NCBI GenBank assembly: GCA_903904875.1
Contig: CAIVEC010000025.1
Location: 1-63,513 of the forward strand
DNA from: an uncultured bacterium
GTDB lineage: Bacteria > Patescibacteriota > Gracilibacteria > Absconditabacterales > Absconditicoccaceae
Direction of reading: 5' to 3'
DNA: 63,513 bases
Every line of letters starts with the position of its first letter. The stretch's first letter is position 1. The notes beneath the pieces were generated by a model. It saw only the letters and a list, made by a program, of their open reading frames with translations, searched no databases and was not told where the DNA came from. Position numbers and translations under genes: made by a program. Of this stretch, positions 18,518 through 28,300 are shown in pieces.

Positions 18518-18692
18518 TTGTGGCAATCTGTGACTTAAAGTAATCAAATTATACGCCAAAATAAGTCGATTTGCAAATTAGCATGTACAATTTAGTTATT
18601 TTAACAACCAAAATCAACTTGAATTTATATAATAAAAGTTTAAAAAATTGAGTAATCTAGCTTATTGTCTTTACTTTTTCATAAAAAGTGAC

Positions 18693-20240
18693 ATGAAAAA
18701 TTTTTCAAGAATTGTAGGGATTTCGACAATCTGTGCTTTTCTGTTTCTTGGGTTTGCGACCAAAGCATCCACAGGAGAGACGACCACAGGTACGACAATA
18801 GCATATACAGGATCATTACTTACCTATCTCACTACCCAAAAGAGCAGTATCAGCTCATCATTGACCACGACCTATACTAAACTCTATGCTGCATTCGCCA
18901 AAACCTGACTCAATATCCTCAAAAGTGTCGATTATCAGAGTTTGGTTTGTCTCGGAGCGATTAAAAGTGATTCATTGTTATCTCAGCTTCAGAAAGATAA
19001 AACAGCTTTGACTATATCGTTCCAAAAAGATTTTATCGATCTAGAAAACCAGATTTGAGCATTGGAAGATAAAAAGGATTTACAGGACGATGATAATGTG
19101 AATGTCTTTGATGCAGGGACTACCTACGAAAGCGAAAAAGCCAGGCTTAAAGATCTAATCGATGCCAAAATCAAACTCTACAAAGAGTTTATCACCACTT
19201 TTGAATCCGATTATACGACCAAAAATACTAATTTTCTTTCAACATTTCTACAGTATAGCGTCGCCAACAAGGATTTGGTTAAAGGTATTCAAGATAAAAT
19301 GGCTAAGGTACAAAGTGTGCTTGATGCATTCAGTGGAGTAGAAACTACGGTCAATAAAATCAATGCAAAAGTTACAGGATTGGATGATCTGATCAAAAAA
19401 ATGGAAGATACTAAACTCAAAGGATTGAATGGTTTAGATAAAACACTTCAACCGCTTATCGCTGCCAATATCAAAACATATAAAAGACTTCAGAATTTAT
19501 CCGACGAATTGACTAAACAAAAAATGTACGTGGTAGGTGAATATCAGCTAGACTTCGATGAATATTTGACCAATAATCTTCAGAGCCGATACAATCGTAG
19601 CCAATTTCTTGCACTCAAAGACGAGGTGAATAGTTTCAAGGCAAAATTTTATACTACGACCAATCAACTGAATTGTTCAAGCATTTTATCCGCAACCGAC
19701 ATATGAACCGCATTGTCAGGTAAAATTGCTACGATGAAAGCGTTAGTCGATTCGTGATTGGCAAAGATAGAAAGTGGGGGAATAAGTACGACGTTCAAAG
19801 ATCAGTTATATAGTGGTTTCCAATCATTATATATCCAAAAATTCAAACAAAGATATGCTGAATATATCACCTATCTCAAAGAGTATATCAAGGGAGCATT
19901 AAGGAATTTTGTAGCTACTCTCAATCCGACAACGACTACAACGACAATAACAACGGGAACAACAACGACTACATCGACAGAAAAGCTTTCGACGGTAGTC
20001 TTCACTAAACCGTTCACGAGCAATCAATATAGTCCTGACATCAAAGCGTTGCAAAATCTTCTCACAACAATACAACTTTATAGCTGAGCGATCGACGGCA
20101 TCTACAATAAAGCGACCAAAAACGCCGTCTACCAATTCCAGTTAAGTAAATGATTGCTCGTAGGATATGAAAAAAGACCAGCAACATGGTGATGGATGGG
20201 ACCTGCGACTAGAGCAGCGCTCAATAATCTGACAAAATAA
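18693..20240 (+). CDS. exported protein with C-terminal peptidoglycan-binding domain
   Basis: 515 residues. A signal peptide (FSRIVGISTICAFLFLGFATKA) leads into a long helical or coiled region (about 50-390) rich in K, D and L. A threonine-rich linker (LNPTTTTTTITTGTTTTTS, about 409-428) follows, then a PG_binding_1-type domain: SPDIKALQNLLTTIQLYSGAIDG, NAVYQFQLSKGLLVG and GPATRAALNNL. The layout suggests a wall-attached protein with a projecting coiled region. TGA at several sites is glycine. A second protein with this domain is at 40283. Confidence 0.75.
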
Positions 20241-20266
20241 GTAATTTAATTCTTAAATAATTTAGC

Positions 20267-21073
20267 ATGGCAAAACAAAAAAAGAAAGCTCCAGGCAGGC
20301 CAAAAAAGGAATTCGTCTCCAAAAAACCAAAGACCAAGATTAAATCCTGACCGGGAAGACCAAGAAAAGATCAGAAACATCATGCAACTACCACTCACGT
20401 TCCACCTGTTGTCGCGTGATTCGTAGCGAAATCCGTCGATGATTCCAAAAAAAAAGATATGATTATCCTGTTGTTGTTTCTCTTATCATTTATCTTGTTC
20501 GTCGTTTCGTTGTATTTCACCTTTATGAGAGACAAAGCCAGTAATCTTTCCCAATCAGATATCGCTGAAATAGCGAACGTAGAAACGGGGAATATTGATT
20601 ACAGTACATCAACCGGGCAAGTACAAGAAACAACAACTACAACTACGAATACCGTCCAGCCAACGGTGCAAAATCTTACTCCTGAACAACAGGTCATCAT
20701 AGATTTTTATCAAGCAGTAAATTCAATAGATACGGTTACCATCCACACTATGGCAGATGCTCATCTCAAACAGTCTAATGTATTTACGACATATTACAGC
20801 AGAAACCGGTTGTCTAAATTTTCTGCAGTTATTCTTGCCCCAAAAATTGTCGTAACCAACATCAAAGAAGAAGTTACCAGTTCTACTAATCCGAATATCA
20901 AAAATTTCTCCTATACGCTTGAATACACGCTCGCAAGCAACCAACAGAAATTCACTGAAGAGCGATCCACCGTGCTGATCAAAAAAGGCGATGTACGGAC
21001 AATCTGAAAGTTGATGTGTGAAACCAAAGGCTGTTCAACGATGCCGTTCTTCAATCCGGATAAATATAAATAA
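20267..21073 (+). CDS. membrane protein with AT-hook-like basic N-terminus
   Basis: 268 residues. Residues 1-45 contain two AT-hook-like cores (PGRPKKE and GPGRPRKD), so the cytoplasmic tail may touch DNA. One membrane segment follows (IILLLFLLSFILFVVSLYFTF, about 65-86), then a Thr/Gln linker (VQETTTTTTNTVQPTV) and an extracytoplasmic domain (EQQVIIDFYQAVNSIDTVTI...) that resembles NTF2-like or DUF4878-type folds. Same direction as the preceding peptidoglycan-binding protein, 26 bases downstream. Function unknown. Confidence 0.6.
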
Positions 21074-21213
21074 ATATAACTAATAGTGAAAAGTGAAGAG
21101 TGAAAAATGAAAGAACTGTTGTAATATGAACTATTGTATATTACTATAGTTTATAAATAGGCAATTCATTCACTTTTAGTTTTTCGTTTTTAGTTTTTCA
21201 CTGGTTTTGAAGT
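21074..21213. repeat. quasi-repeat intergenic element upstream of miaA
   Basis: The left arm is a slipped repeat of GTGAAAAGTGAAGAGTGAAA; the right arm is the approximate complement (TTTTAGTTTTTCGTTTTTAG). The centre holds ACTATTGTATATTACTATAG before TTTATAA. Elements of the same plan but different arm sequence occur at 26596, 46164 and 54947. Confidence 0.5.
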
Positions 21214-22170
21214 ATGGAAATAGCAGACATAGTTTTAGAAGTGAAAAAAGAAATAGAATCCTTCCGCAAAAAAAATCCTGATGGAGTCGTTATTATTTGG
21301 TGAGCGACAGCCACAGGGAAAAGCAAATTATCAATCTTACTCTCAGAATATTTTGACGAAGAAATTATCTCTGCAGACAGCAGACAGATTTTCAGATATA
21401 TGGATATCGGAACGGATAAAGTGCCGAATGATATTCTCAAAAAAATTCCTCATCATCAGATAAATATAGTAAATCCGGATGAAACCTATACTTCAGGTCA
21501 ACGAAAGAATGACGTCTATAAAATAATTCCTGACATTCTTGCACGTAAAAGACTCCCGATGATCGTGGGAGGCACCTGACTCTATATTGATACGGTGTAC
21601 AAAAATTTTTCCATGCCGGACATTCCGCCTGATATAAAATTGAGAGACGAATTATTTGCGAAAGAAGAAAAAGAACCGTGAATTCTTCACAAAGAATTAA
21701 TGAAATTAGACCCCGAAGAGGCAAGTAAACTGCATCCGAAATCTACGAGATACATCGTTCGTGCATTGGAGATATATTACAAAAGCGGACAGAAAAAGAC
21801 CGATACCTTCATCTCACAGCCGCCGCAACGACCATTATTGATGCTATGACTCCGGCGTGAAAAGGAAGATACGAACAAGAAAATCAATGCAAGAGTGAGA
21901 GAGATGATGAAGTGATGATTAGTTGAAGAAGTGAAATGATTGCTCAAAAAGTGATACACTAAAAATTTGCAATCCATGCAATGAATCGGCTACAAAGAAG
22001 TGATTGAATTCCTTGAAGGAAAATATGATTATGATGAGATGGAAGATCGTATCAAGATAACCACACATCAGTTAGCGAAAAAACAGCGCAGCCGATTTCG
22101 TCGCTATATCGCTGAAGGACTGCAAAGTCCTAGGACGAATGTGACGTATAAAGTACGGAAATTATCATAA
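21214..22170 (+). CDS. miaA: tRNA dimethylallyltransferase
   Basis: 318 residues, usual length. MiaA prenylates A37 of tRNAs that read U-starting codons. Seen: P-loop GATATGKS at 29-37 (family usually GPTASGKS), the substrate strand EIISADSRQIFRYMDIGTDK, IVGGTGLYIDTVY, and the C-terminal IGYKEVIEFLEG...THQLAKKQRSRFRR. About 10 TGA codons encode glycines including those of WGATATG, GTGLY and GIGYKE. It follows a quasi-repeat intergenic element. Confidence 0.93.
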
Positions 22171-22178
22171 TGAAATAA

Positions 22179-22811
22179 TTATTTTCTGATTAGTTTTTTA
22201 TATCAATTATCCATCAAATATTTTTGCATGGATTTTTTTGTTGTGTTTCATGCTAAGAATCATTTGTAGAGCAGATACGGACGATTCCAGAAAAATGGCA
22301 GATTCTTGTATATGAAATCCTTGAGAGAAAGTAGATTTGTCCTTTCTTTGATTGAGAGTTTTAGGAGTTCTGGAAAAGGTTCTACGAAACTAGTTTTTGC
22401 TATATGGATTTGAAAATTGAATTTTGTCTTTAAATTTTCATCAGCATAATAATGCATCTCTATCAAAAAGAATGTATCATTATCTCCTGCTTTGATAAGC
22501 TTTTCTTTTTTCACTTGGAATCATTTGTATTCATCAAAGAAATTCTTTACGATCATGCTTTTGAATAATTTATTTTTTGCCATCGTTTTCGAAAAATAAT
22601 CCATTTTTTCAAGAAAGCTTTTTCTTGGATTCTTTGAAACAATCCAGATATCGATATCGCTTTCTCAAGCCAAGGCTAATCAATATTTGATGCTACCTGT
22701 AATATCCATTTTTTCGTCTTTTTTGATTATTTTCTTGAATCATAATTCTATAAGTTTTTTGAGAACATCTTTTTTAAAGTTATCAGCGGCTTGTAGTAAT
22801 GGTTTTTGCAT
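22179..22811 (-). CDS. nucleotidyltransferase-fold protein
   Basis: 210 residues. The minimal nucleotidyltransferase signature is present: GSIKYGLALAGESDIDIWIV, i.e. GS...G then DxD, as in KNTase or MNT-like enzymes. The rest is helical without a further motif. It starts 30 bases after the end of the CCA-adding gene in the same direction. Substrate unknown; such genes are often toxin-antitoxin antitoxins or small-molecule modifiers, but no HEPN partner is seen. Confidence 0.65.
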
Positions 22812-22841
22812 AGAAAGGCTGTTTAGATAAAAAGTATAATA

Positions 22842-24608
22842 TTATTTAATATGTTTCATCTGGGTTCACAAGAATGCGAAAATCTCTTTTTTCGTGTTCC
22901 TTTTTTTGATGTCATTGATGACTCGCGCCAGCGTTTTTTTCAATAAGATTCAGATAGTTGGTCAAGGCTTGAGTTTGAATTGTCTGATAATGTCCGAACC
23001 GTTGACGGCGAGCTGTTTCATTGTGAATTGTCATTCCTGCTTCTGGAGTTTTTTCAGAATGGTTCTGAGTTTTTCGATATCGGAAATATTAGAGCTATTC
23101 TGCAGAGGATTATATTGTCCTAATCTGTCAGCCATCGTGATATCCAAGATATTCATTGCTTGTTCATACCCAGCTTCACTAAAAAACGTTCTTACTTTTT
23201 TTTCAACATTTTCTTCTTTGGTGAACAACATTTCTTCTGGCTTGTGATGGTTGGCGATATATCGTGCGATAGTACTAATTTCTTTACTGGAAAATCCGAG
23301 CGCTTGAAAATCTTTTTTCGCATATTCGGGTGAACTTCTTCTGTGATTGAGTGGTCCGGCGAGGATAGCTCTAATTTCTTCTTTACTGAGATTGTCCGCA
23401 TAAGCGCCGAATTGTACGACCTTACCGACATCGTGATACAGCATCGCTAATCTTACCAATGGATCTTTGTTTATTTTCTGTAATTCAAACAAGGTCAGGA
23501 GTGTATGAACATATACATCAAAAGGATGATATCTTATGGGCTGTTCGATATTTTTTGTTGCATACAGTGCAGGGAAGAGATGTTCCAATATTTTCGCTTC
23601 ATCGAGCAATGCTATGAAACTGAATGGATTACCTACGGTAAACGCTTTCATTATTTCCTCTTTGATTCTCTCTTTCGCGACATTTTTCACTAATGCATGA
23701 TTCTTTTTGACGCTGATCCACGTCTCTTTTTGGAAGTCGAAAGTCATCTGCTGTTCCTCGCTTCTGTTTCCTGCCTGGTCGATTGACTTTTCTCACTTCT
23801 TTTTTAGTTTTTCGTTGAGCACGGTTGCAAATCTTATAGCTCTGATGATCCTCAAGGCATCTTCCGTGAATCTCTTGTCCGGATCGCCGACAGCTTTCAA
23901 TCTCTTGTGGATGCTATCGTGGATTCACTTGTGCGGATCTATTAAAATTCTCAACTGCTTGCTCACCTCGGCTTTTTTGCCGAGTGTGAAAACGACTGCT
24001 GATTTCAGCATGGTCTTTGCATGGTCCGCATCGAATTTTCCTTCAGCGAATAATTTCGCGATATGCTTATGGTCTTGGATGATGAGCAAGGCTAAATCTT
24101 TGATATAGAGGTATCCATGATCGTCGAGTCTCTTGAGGAAAGTTTCATCGTCAGAATATTTATGTATGTTTTTTTTGTCGATGAGTGAAGTATATTCTGT
24201 TTTATACGGTACATTTGTATAGTACATGCAGTTGATGGTAAAATCCCTTCTCTGGGAATCCAACAGCAGATCATTGCTTCGGGTGATGATATCAGGATGA
24301 CGAGAATCCGTATAATCGCTTTCCGTTCTCAATGGTGTCAATTCGTATTTCATCGGATCTTTTATCAAGGTCATCGTTCAGAATTTCTCCGTCATGAAGT
24401 AGGACATTCATTTCTTATCAATCAATTTATCGATCTTTTTCGGATCGCCAGCCATCGTGAAATCGATATCCGTAGGCTTTTTCTCCAATCACAAAAGCGG
24501 ATCTCTGACGCATCATCCTACTAAGAAAAGAATATGTTTGTCTTTGATCTTTTTCTGCAACAATGCAATGTGCGCATCCAGATTCTTGAGATAGTCGAAA
24601 AATAGCAT
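22842..24608 (-). CDS. cca: CCA-adding tRNA nucleotidyltransferase with HD domain
   Basis: 588 residues. It adds or repairs the 3' CCA of tRNAs, which are not encoded with CCA here (see tRNA-Lys). The head domain holds FLVGGCVRDPLLG and TDIDFTM (about 29-58), then RRDFTINCMYY and the neck EDALRIIRAIRFAT. An HD domain follows (RYHPFDVYVHTLLTL, MLYHDVGKV, NHRRSSPEYAKK, IANHHKPEEM). The C-terminal extension is basic. TGA codons, including both glycines in GGCVRD and LLG, are read through. Longer than E. coli Cca. Confidence 0.9.
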
Positions 24609-24717
24609 AGGAACAAAAAGAAATAAACTAGGGAAACTATACTTATTTTAGCCCAAACTTTCAATTGCTTTTTCGCTTGATTTTTTTATATACTTTGGAC
24701 CACAAAAACTTTGGTAT

Positions 24718-24895
24718 GGGTGCGTAGCTCAACCCTGCTAAAGCAGGGAGCTGCTTCAGCAGCTTTGGCTAGACTAAACTTGATCAATCGTAAATTACAA
24801 AAACATGGGTGCGTAGCTCAACCCTGCTAAAGCAGGGAGCTGCTTCAGCAGCTTTGGCTAGACTAAACTTGATCAATCGTAAATTACAAAAACAT
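24718..24895 (+). repeat. two 89-bp tandem units, each opening with a tRNA-Lys 5' fragment
   Basis: Identical units start at 24718 and 24807 with period 89; the true tRNA starts at 24896 in the same phase. Each unit begins with the first 15 bases of the tRNA (GGGTGCGTAGCTCAA) and then carries two hairpins, CCCTGC-TAAA-GCAGGG and AGCTGC-TTCA-GCAGCT. The D-loop text TTGGCTAGA resumes after them, and a unique tail (CTAAACTTGATCAATCG...) completes the unit. The hairpin pair is thus an insertion in the D-loop. The units cannot fold as full tRNAs. Confidence 0.8.
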
Positions 24896-24969
24896 GGGTG
24901 CGTAGCTCAATTGGCTAGAGCAGGTCCCTCTTAAGGACAAGGTTCGGGGTTCGATTCCCCGCGCGCCTA
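24896..24969 (+). tRNA. tRNA-Lys (CTT)
   Basis: Acceptor GGGTGCG pairs with CGCGCCT, the D-arm is GCTC/GAGC, the anticodon loop is CTCTTAA with anticodon CTT, and the T-arm is CGGGG-TTCGATT-CCCCG. The discriminator is A. CCA is not encoded. One anticodon-stem pair (27-43) is mismatched. Confidence 0.88.
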
Positions 24970-25107
24970 AATGAATATATAAGAGAAGGAGAAAATCATT
25001 TTCTCTTTTTTTTGTTCTCTAGTTTAGTACACTACAATAGTTCATAATAAGACAAAACCAACATTATTCATTATCAATTGTTAATTTTTAATTTGCGAAG
25101 CAGAAAT

Positions 25108-26595
25108 ATGCGTTTTTATGATGAAGTGACGATAAGCGTGCAGTCCGGAAAGTGAGGCGATGGAACGGTTACCTGAAGAAGAGAGGCAGGAGTCGCTTTT
25201 TGATGACCATCAGGAGGAAACGGCGGTAAAGGATGATCAGTCATCTTGCAGGCAGCCAAAGACGAAAACACATTGCAGACCTATAGATACAAATCCGTCT
25301 TCAAAGCCGCTCCCGGCGAACCAGGAAAATCCAAAGATCAATACGGATCAAACGCGGAAAATCTTATTCTCCAGGTTCCCGTGTGAACGCTTATAAGAGA
25401 CAAACAGACGGATGAAATACTTTACACGTTCACCAAAGACGGAGAACAACGGACGGCGGTGGAAGGAGGTGAAGGAGGAGTCGGGAATATCCATTTCAAG
25501 GATGCTGTCCATCAGTATCCGACTTTTTGTCTGCTCGGAGAACCCGGCAACAAAAAAGAGATCGTGCTCGAATTGCAATTGCTCGCTGACGTGGCATTGA
25601 TCGGGACGCCGAGCGTGGGAAAAACCAGTGTCATCAATAGCATCTCAAATACCAAAGCCAAAGTCGCTGACTATCCATTCACGACATTGATACCGAATTT
25701 AGGCTCTGTCACCGTCCAGAAGACTCATTTCAATGTCATAGATATTCCAGGTCTCATCAAAGGTTCTGCAGAGGGCAAAGGATTGTGAAATGCATTCCTT
25801 CGTCATATTCTCAAGGCGAGAATCTTTTGTTTGATCGGCGATATCTCCAGATACGATAAATGAATTACTGAAATACCTGAATTGCTTGATGAAATCTGCA
25901 CCTATACGCGCACCAAATTCAGCAAAAATCCGAACGCGGTGGAAATCCAGATCAGAGAAGATAAGGGAATGATTACCTTGTTTATCTACGAGGAAGGAAA
26001 ACTTGTCATTGAAAAAAGGATGATGTTCCTCATCAATAAATACGATCTCGTCAACGATCCGGAGATTTTGAAAGAATACAAAACACAACTATGAAAACAG
26101 ATTTTAGACTTCTTCAAAAAAGAAAAGATCTGAACCAAGATCACGAAAAAATTGATTGACGAATATACCTTCACTATCTCCGCTGCGACCCATTTCGGCA
26201 TTGATGATCGATTGAAAAAGGTAGTCGACGTACTGAAAAAAACCGATGTGCAGGAAGTCTATCATGTGGAAAATATCCCGCATGAACAGATAAAACATAT
26301 GAGTGAGTATATCAAGAATATCAGCGAGCAGGAAAAAGAATTCTTGGTCAGTGAAAATTATATTTCATCAGGCGACGCTCAATATATCAACGTCCGGGAA
26401 ATCTATAACGAGGAATTCGCTAAATTTGTCCGGCAGTTGCCACGATGAAATGATGAATGAGAAGCGCGATTCTGGAAACAGATGGGACAGAAATGATTTC
26501 TGGAAGAGTTCGAGAACAGAGGAATCCAGAAAGGCGACATCTTCAAAGTGTTGAGTCCGTACAACGGACAGAGTCCTAAGTATATACAATACTAA
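25108..26595 (+). CDS. obg: Obg-family GTPase
   Basis: 495 residues, somewhat longer than typical ObgE/CgtA. Obg assists 50S assembly and stress signalling. The N-terminal glycine-rich Obg fold shows VQSGKGGDGTVTG, EAGVAFGGPSGGNGGKGG and the cap SVIL. The G domain has G1 GTPSVGKTS (about 164-172; family usually GxPNxGKS), G3 DIPGLI with AEGKGLGNAFLRHI, G4 NKYD and G5 SA. TGA codons fall at Obg-fold glycines. A C-terminal stretch (about 360-495) is extended and unlike the OCT domain. Confidence 0.9.
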
Positions 26596-26733
26596 AAAAC
26601 TAATGAATAATGAATAGTGAAAAATGAATAATGTATGATTTTGTTTGGTCATGGACTATTGTGTATTACAATAGTTTATAAAAGTAGAATTCCATCATTT
26701 TTCATTATTAATTTTTAATTTTTCATTAAAAAA
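26596..26733. repeat. quasi-repeat intergenic element upstream of rlmH
   Basis: Left arm AATGAATAATGAATAGTGAA, centre ACTATTGTGTATTACAATAG with TTTATAA, right arm TTTTTCATTATTAATTTTTA. The centre is a palindrome with a promoter-like TTTATAA next to it, as at 21118. Confidence 0.5.
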
Positions 26734-27174
26734 ATGTTCACCATCCTCAGTATCTCAGACTCCGATAAGCATCGAGAAAAAGTGGTCGACGAGTATTCCA
26801 AACGCTTGGGAAAGTCAGTGAAGATTATTAATATCAAGCCGAGCAAGAACGGGACCACTCAGCAGATCATCGCCAAAGATACGGAGAACATGATTGTTCA
26901 GCTCAAGAAGTTTTCTGATGTATTGAAGATATTGTTGAGCAAAGAGGGGAAATCGTTGGATACGATGCAGTTCGCTGCTTTGTGCAAGAACAAGGATATC
27001 GTGTTCATTATCGGCGGACCGTACGGGTTCGACGAACCGACATTGACCCCCTATATAGATAGTAAACTTTCTTTCGGTTCCATCACCTTACCCCATGGCT
27101 TGGCGAAAGTCACCTTATTGGAACAATTATATAGGATTTCCACCATCCGGCAGGGGAAAAGTTACCATTATTAA
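26734..27174 (+). CDS. rlmH: 23S rRNA pseudouridine-1915 N3-methyltransferase
   Basis: 146 residues, close to the 155 typical of RlmH (SPOUT family). The C-terminal knot motif is clear: IVFIIGGPYGFDEP, LSFGSITLPHGLAKVTLLEQLYR and the ending GKSYHY. It methylates the pseudouridine at position 1915 in helix 69. No TGA codons, but the gene is short and glycine-poor. Confidence 0.92.
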   Translation: MFTILSISDSDKHREKVVDEYSKRLGKSVKIINIKPSKNGTTQQIIAKDTENMIVQLKKFSDVLKILLSKEGKSLDTMQFAALCKNKDIVFIIGGPYGFDEPTLTPYIDSKLSFGSITLPHGLAKVTLLEQLYRISTIRQGKSYHY

Positions 27175-27175
27175 G

Positions 27176-27246
27176 AGTCATTTCGACCAAAAGGGAGAAA
27201 TCCTAGTGATAAAGCGTAGGTTTCTCGGCTACGCCTCGAAATGACT
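27176..27246. repeat. 71-bp imperfect hairpin element
   Basis: AGTCATTTCG at one end pairs with CGAAATGACT at the other, with an inner stem GAGAAATCCTA/TAGGTTTCTC. It resembles a small intergenic palindromic (MITE or REP-like) unit after rlmH. Confidence 0.55.
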
Positions 27247-27285
27247 ATCCACTGGGCGGAAGGACCTAGTTTTTTATTAAAAGAT

Positions 27286-27313
27286 TTGACATTTAATAGT
27301 AAATATATATAAG
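27286..27313 (+). promoter_or_regulatory. promoter of the lectin-fold protein
   Basis: TTGACA, 16-base spacer, TATAAG, 32 bases before the ATG at 27345. Confidence 0.6.
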
Positions 27314-27344
27314 AATAGCGATTTATTTCGCTTAAGACCATACT

Positions 27345-28055
27345 ATGAATAGACCGAACATCCTTTCCAATGAACTTGATCAAGTGCCTAAGACAGGGAA
27401 TTGGTATCGTGAAGAATTAAATAAATCGAATTTGAAAGAACAGATTCTGGATGCATTGCAGAAGTGATATCAGTACTTACTCAATAAACCGAACATGACT
27501 CCAAAAGACAAAGCGAATATGGAAAAATCCATCAAATTTCTCGTAGACAAAAAGATGGATACTTCAGAAAATCTAAAGAAACTTGAAGCAATCAATTATG
27601 GTTCAAATTATATAGAGATCGGAGGAGTTAAACGAGCAAGAGAAAATCTTAAAGCAGAACCTAATAACAAGGACATATTCAAACATGGAGATGAGGTATA
27701 TTTCAAATTCGACACATTGAAGGAACAAAATAAACTGCTTGCTAACCAAGGAATGGAAATCCCATGAGAAGATAATTTTGTTAAAGCATTAGAAGCATTA
27801 CCATGAGATTACTCAGAAAACAACTGGGACTGATACGCAGGAGCTAATATTCTATGAACTATATTAGATTTATCAATGTCTGGTTGTTGTAGTGATGGCG
27901 GTAAGCTCATTAATGAAGGTAGGTATGGCTTTGTTTGGTCGTCTTCTGAGATAAATAGTATTAATGCGAGACACTTCATATTCAATGAAGATGAAGGTAA
28001 ACTCTATTGGTTTGATAGGAACTGCGCTCTTGCCGTTCGTCCTGTCCTTAAGTAA
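27345..28055 (+). CDS. protein with C-terminal FISUMP/C-type-lectin-like fold
   Basis: 236 residues, no signal peptide. The first 130 residues are helical and polar. The C-terminal part has the typical frame of formylglycine-generating-like or Fib_succ_major domains: GRYGFVWSSSEINSINARHF, then LYWFDRNCALAVRPVLK at the end. The WSSSE...A...F...VRPV pattern is the scaffold used by many diversity-generating retroelement (DGR) target proteins, in which residues around those anchors vary. No reverse transcriptase or template repeat was seen in this window. TGA at several sites is glycine. Role unknown; possible ligand binding. Confidence 0.65.
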
Positions 28056-28079
28056 TCCTTCTATGAATACAAATTATAA

Positions 28080-28107
28080 AAAAAATCCGCCTAGGCGGAT
28101 TTTTTTG
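28080..28107. terminator. bidirectional intrinsic terminator
   Basis: AAAATCCGCC-TA-GGCGGATTTT with A- and T-tracts on both sides. Confidence 0.8.
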
Positions 28108-28122
28108 TTATCTGCAATTCTT

Positions 28123-28150
28123 TTGCAATTTAGTCCCTAATTGCTATATT
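28123..28150 (+). promoter_or_regulatory. pnp promoter
   Basis: TTGCAA, 16-base spacer, TATATT. The predicted start near 28157 places the long hairpin exactly at the 5' end of the transcript. Confidence 0.6.
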
Positions 28151-28158
28151 TCCAGCTG

Positions 28159-28270
28159 AAAGAAAACTGAGAATTAGAAAGACAGATTAAAACAACTAAC
28201 AGTTAACAACTAACAACTAAAAACTGTAGGCTATTGGCTGTTTTAATCTGTCTAATTACATGTATTTTCT
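28159..28270 (+). promoter_or_regulatory. long 5' hairpin in the pnp leader
   Basis: AGACAGATTAAAACA (28180-28194) pairs perfectly with TGTTTTAATCTGTCT (28239-28253). The stem extends through AATTAG/CTAATT with a three-base bulge and an outer GAAAGAAAA/TTTTCTTTC. The loop holds slipped AACTAACAGTTAACAAC repeats. In E. coli a 5' pnp hairpin cleaved by RNase III mediates PNPase autoregulation; the same logic is inferred here. Confidence 0.55.
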
Positions 28271-28300
28271 TTCGTGATTTTATTTTCATTATTTTTTCTC

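Noticed and set aside
24718-24895. Two further tRNA-Lys genes
   Set aside because: Only the first 15 bases and a D-loop piece match; there is no anticodon or T-arm.
27345-28055. Complete diversity-generating retroelement
   Set aside because: No reverse transcriptase or template repeat in the window; only the target-like fold is seen.
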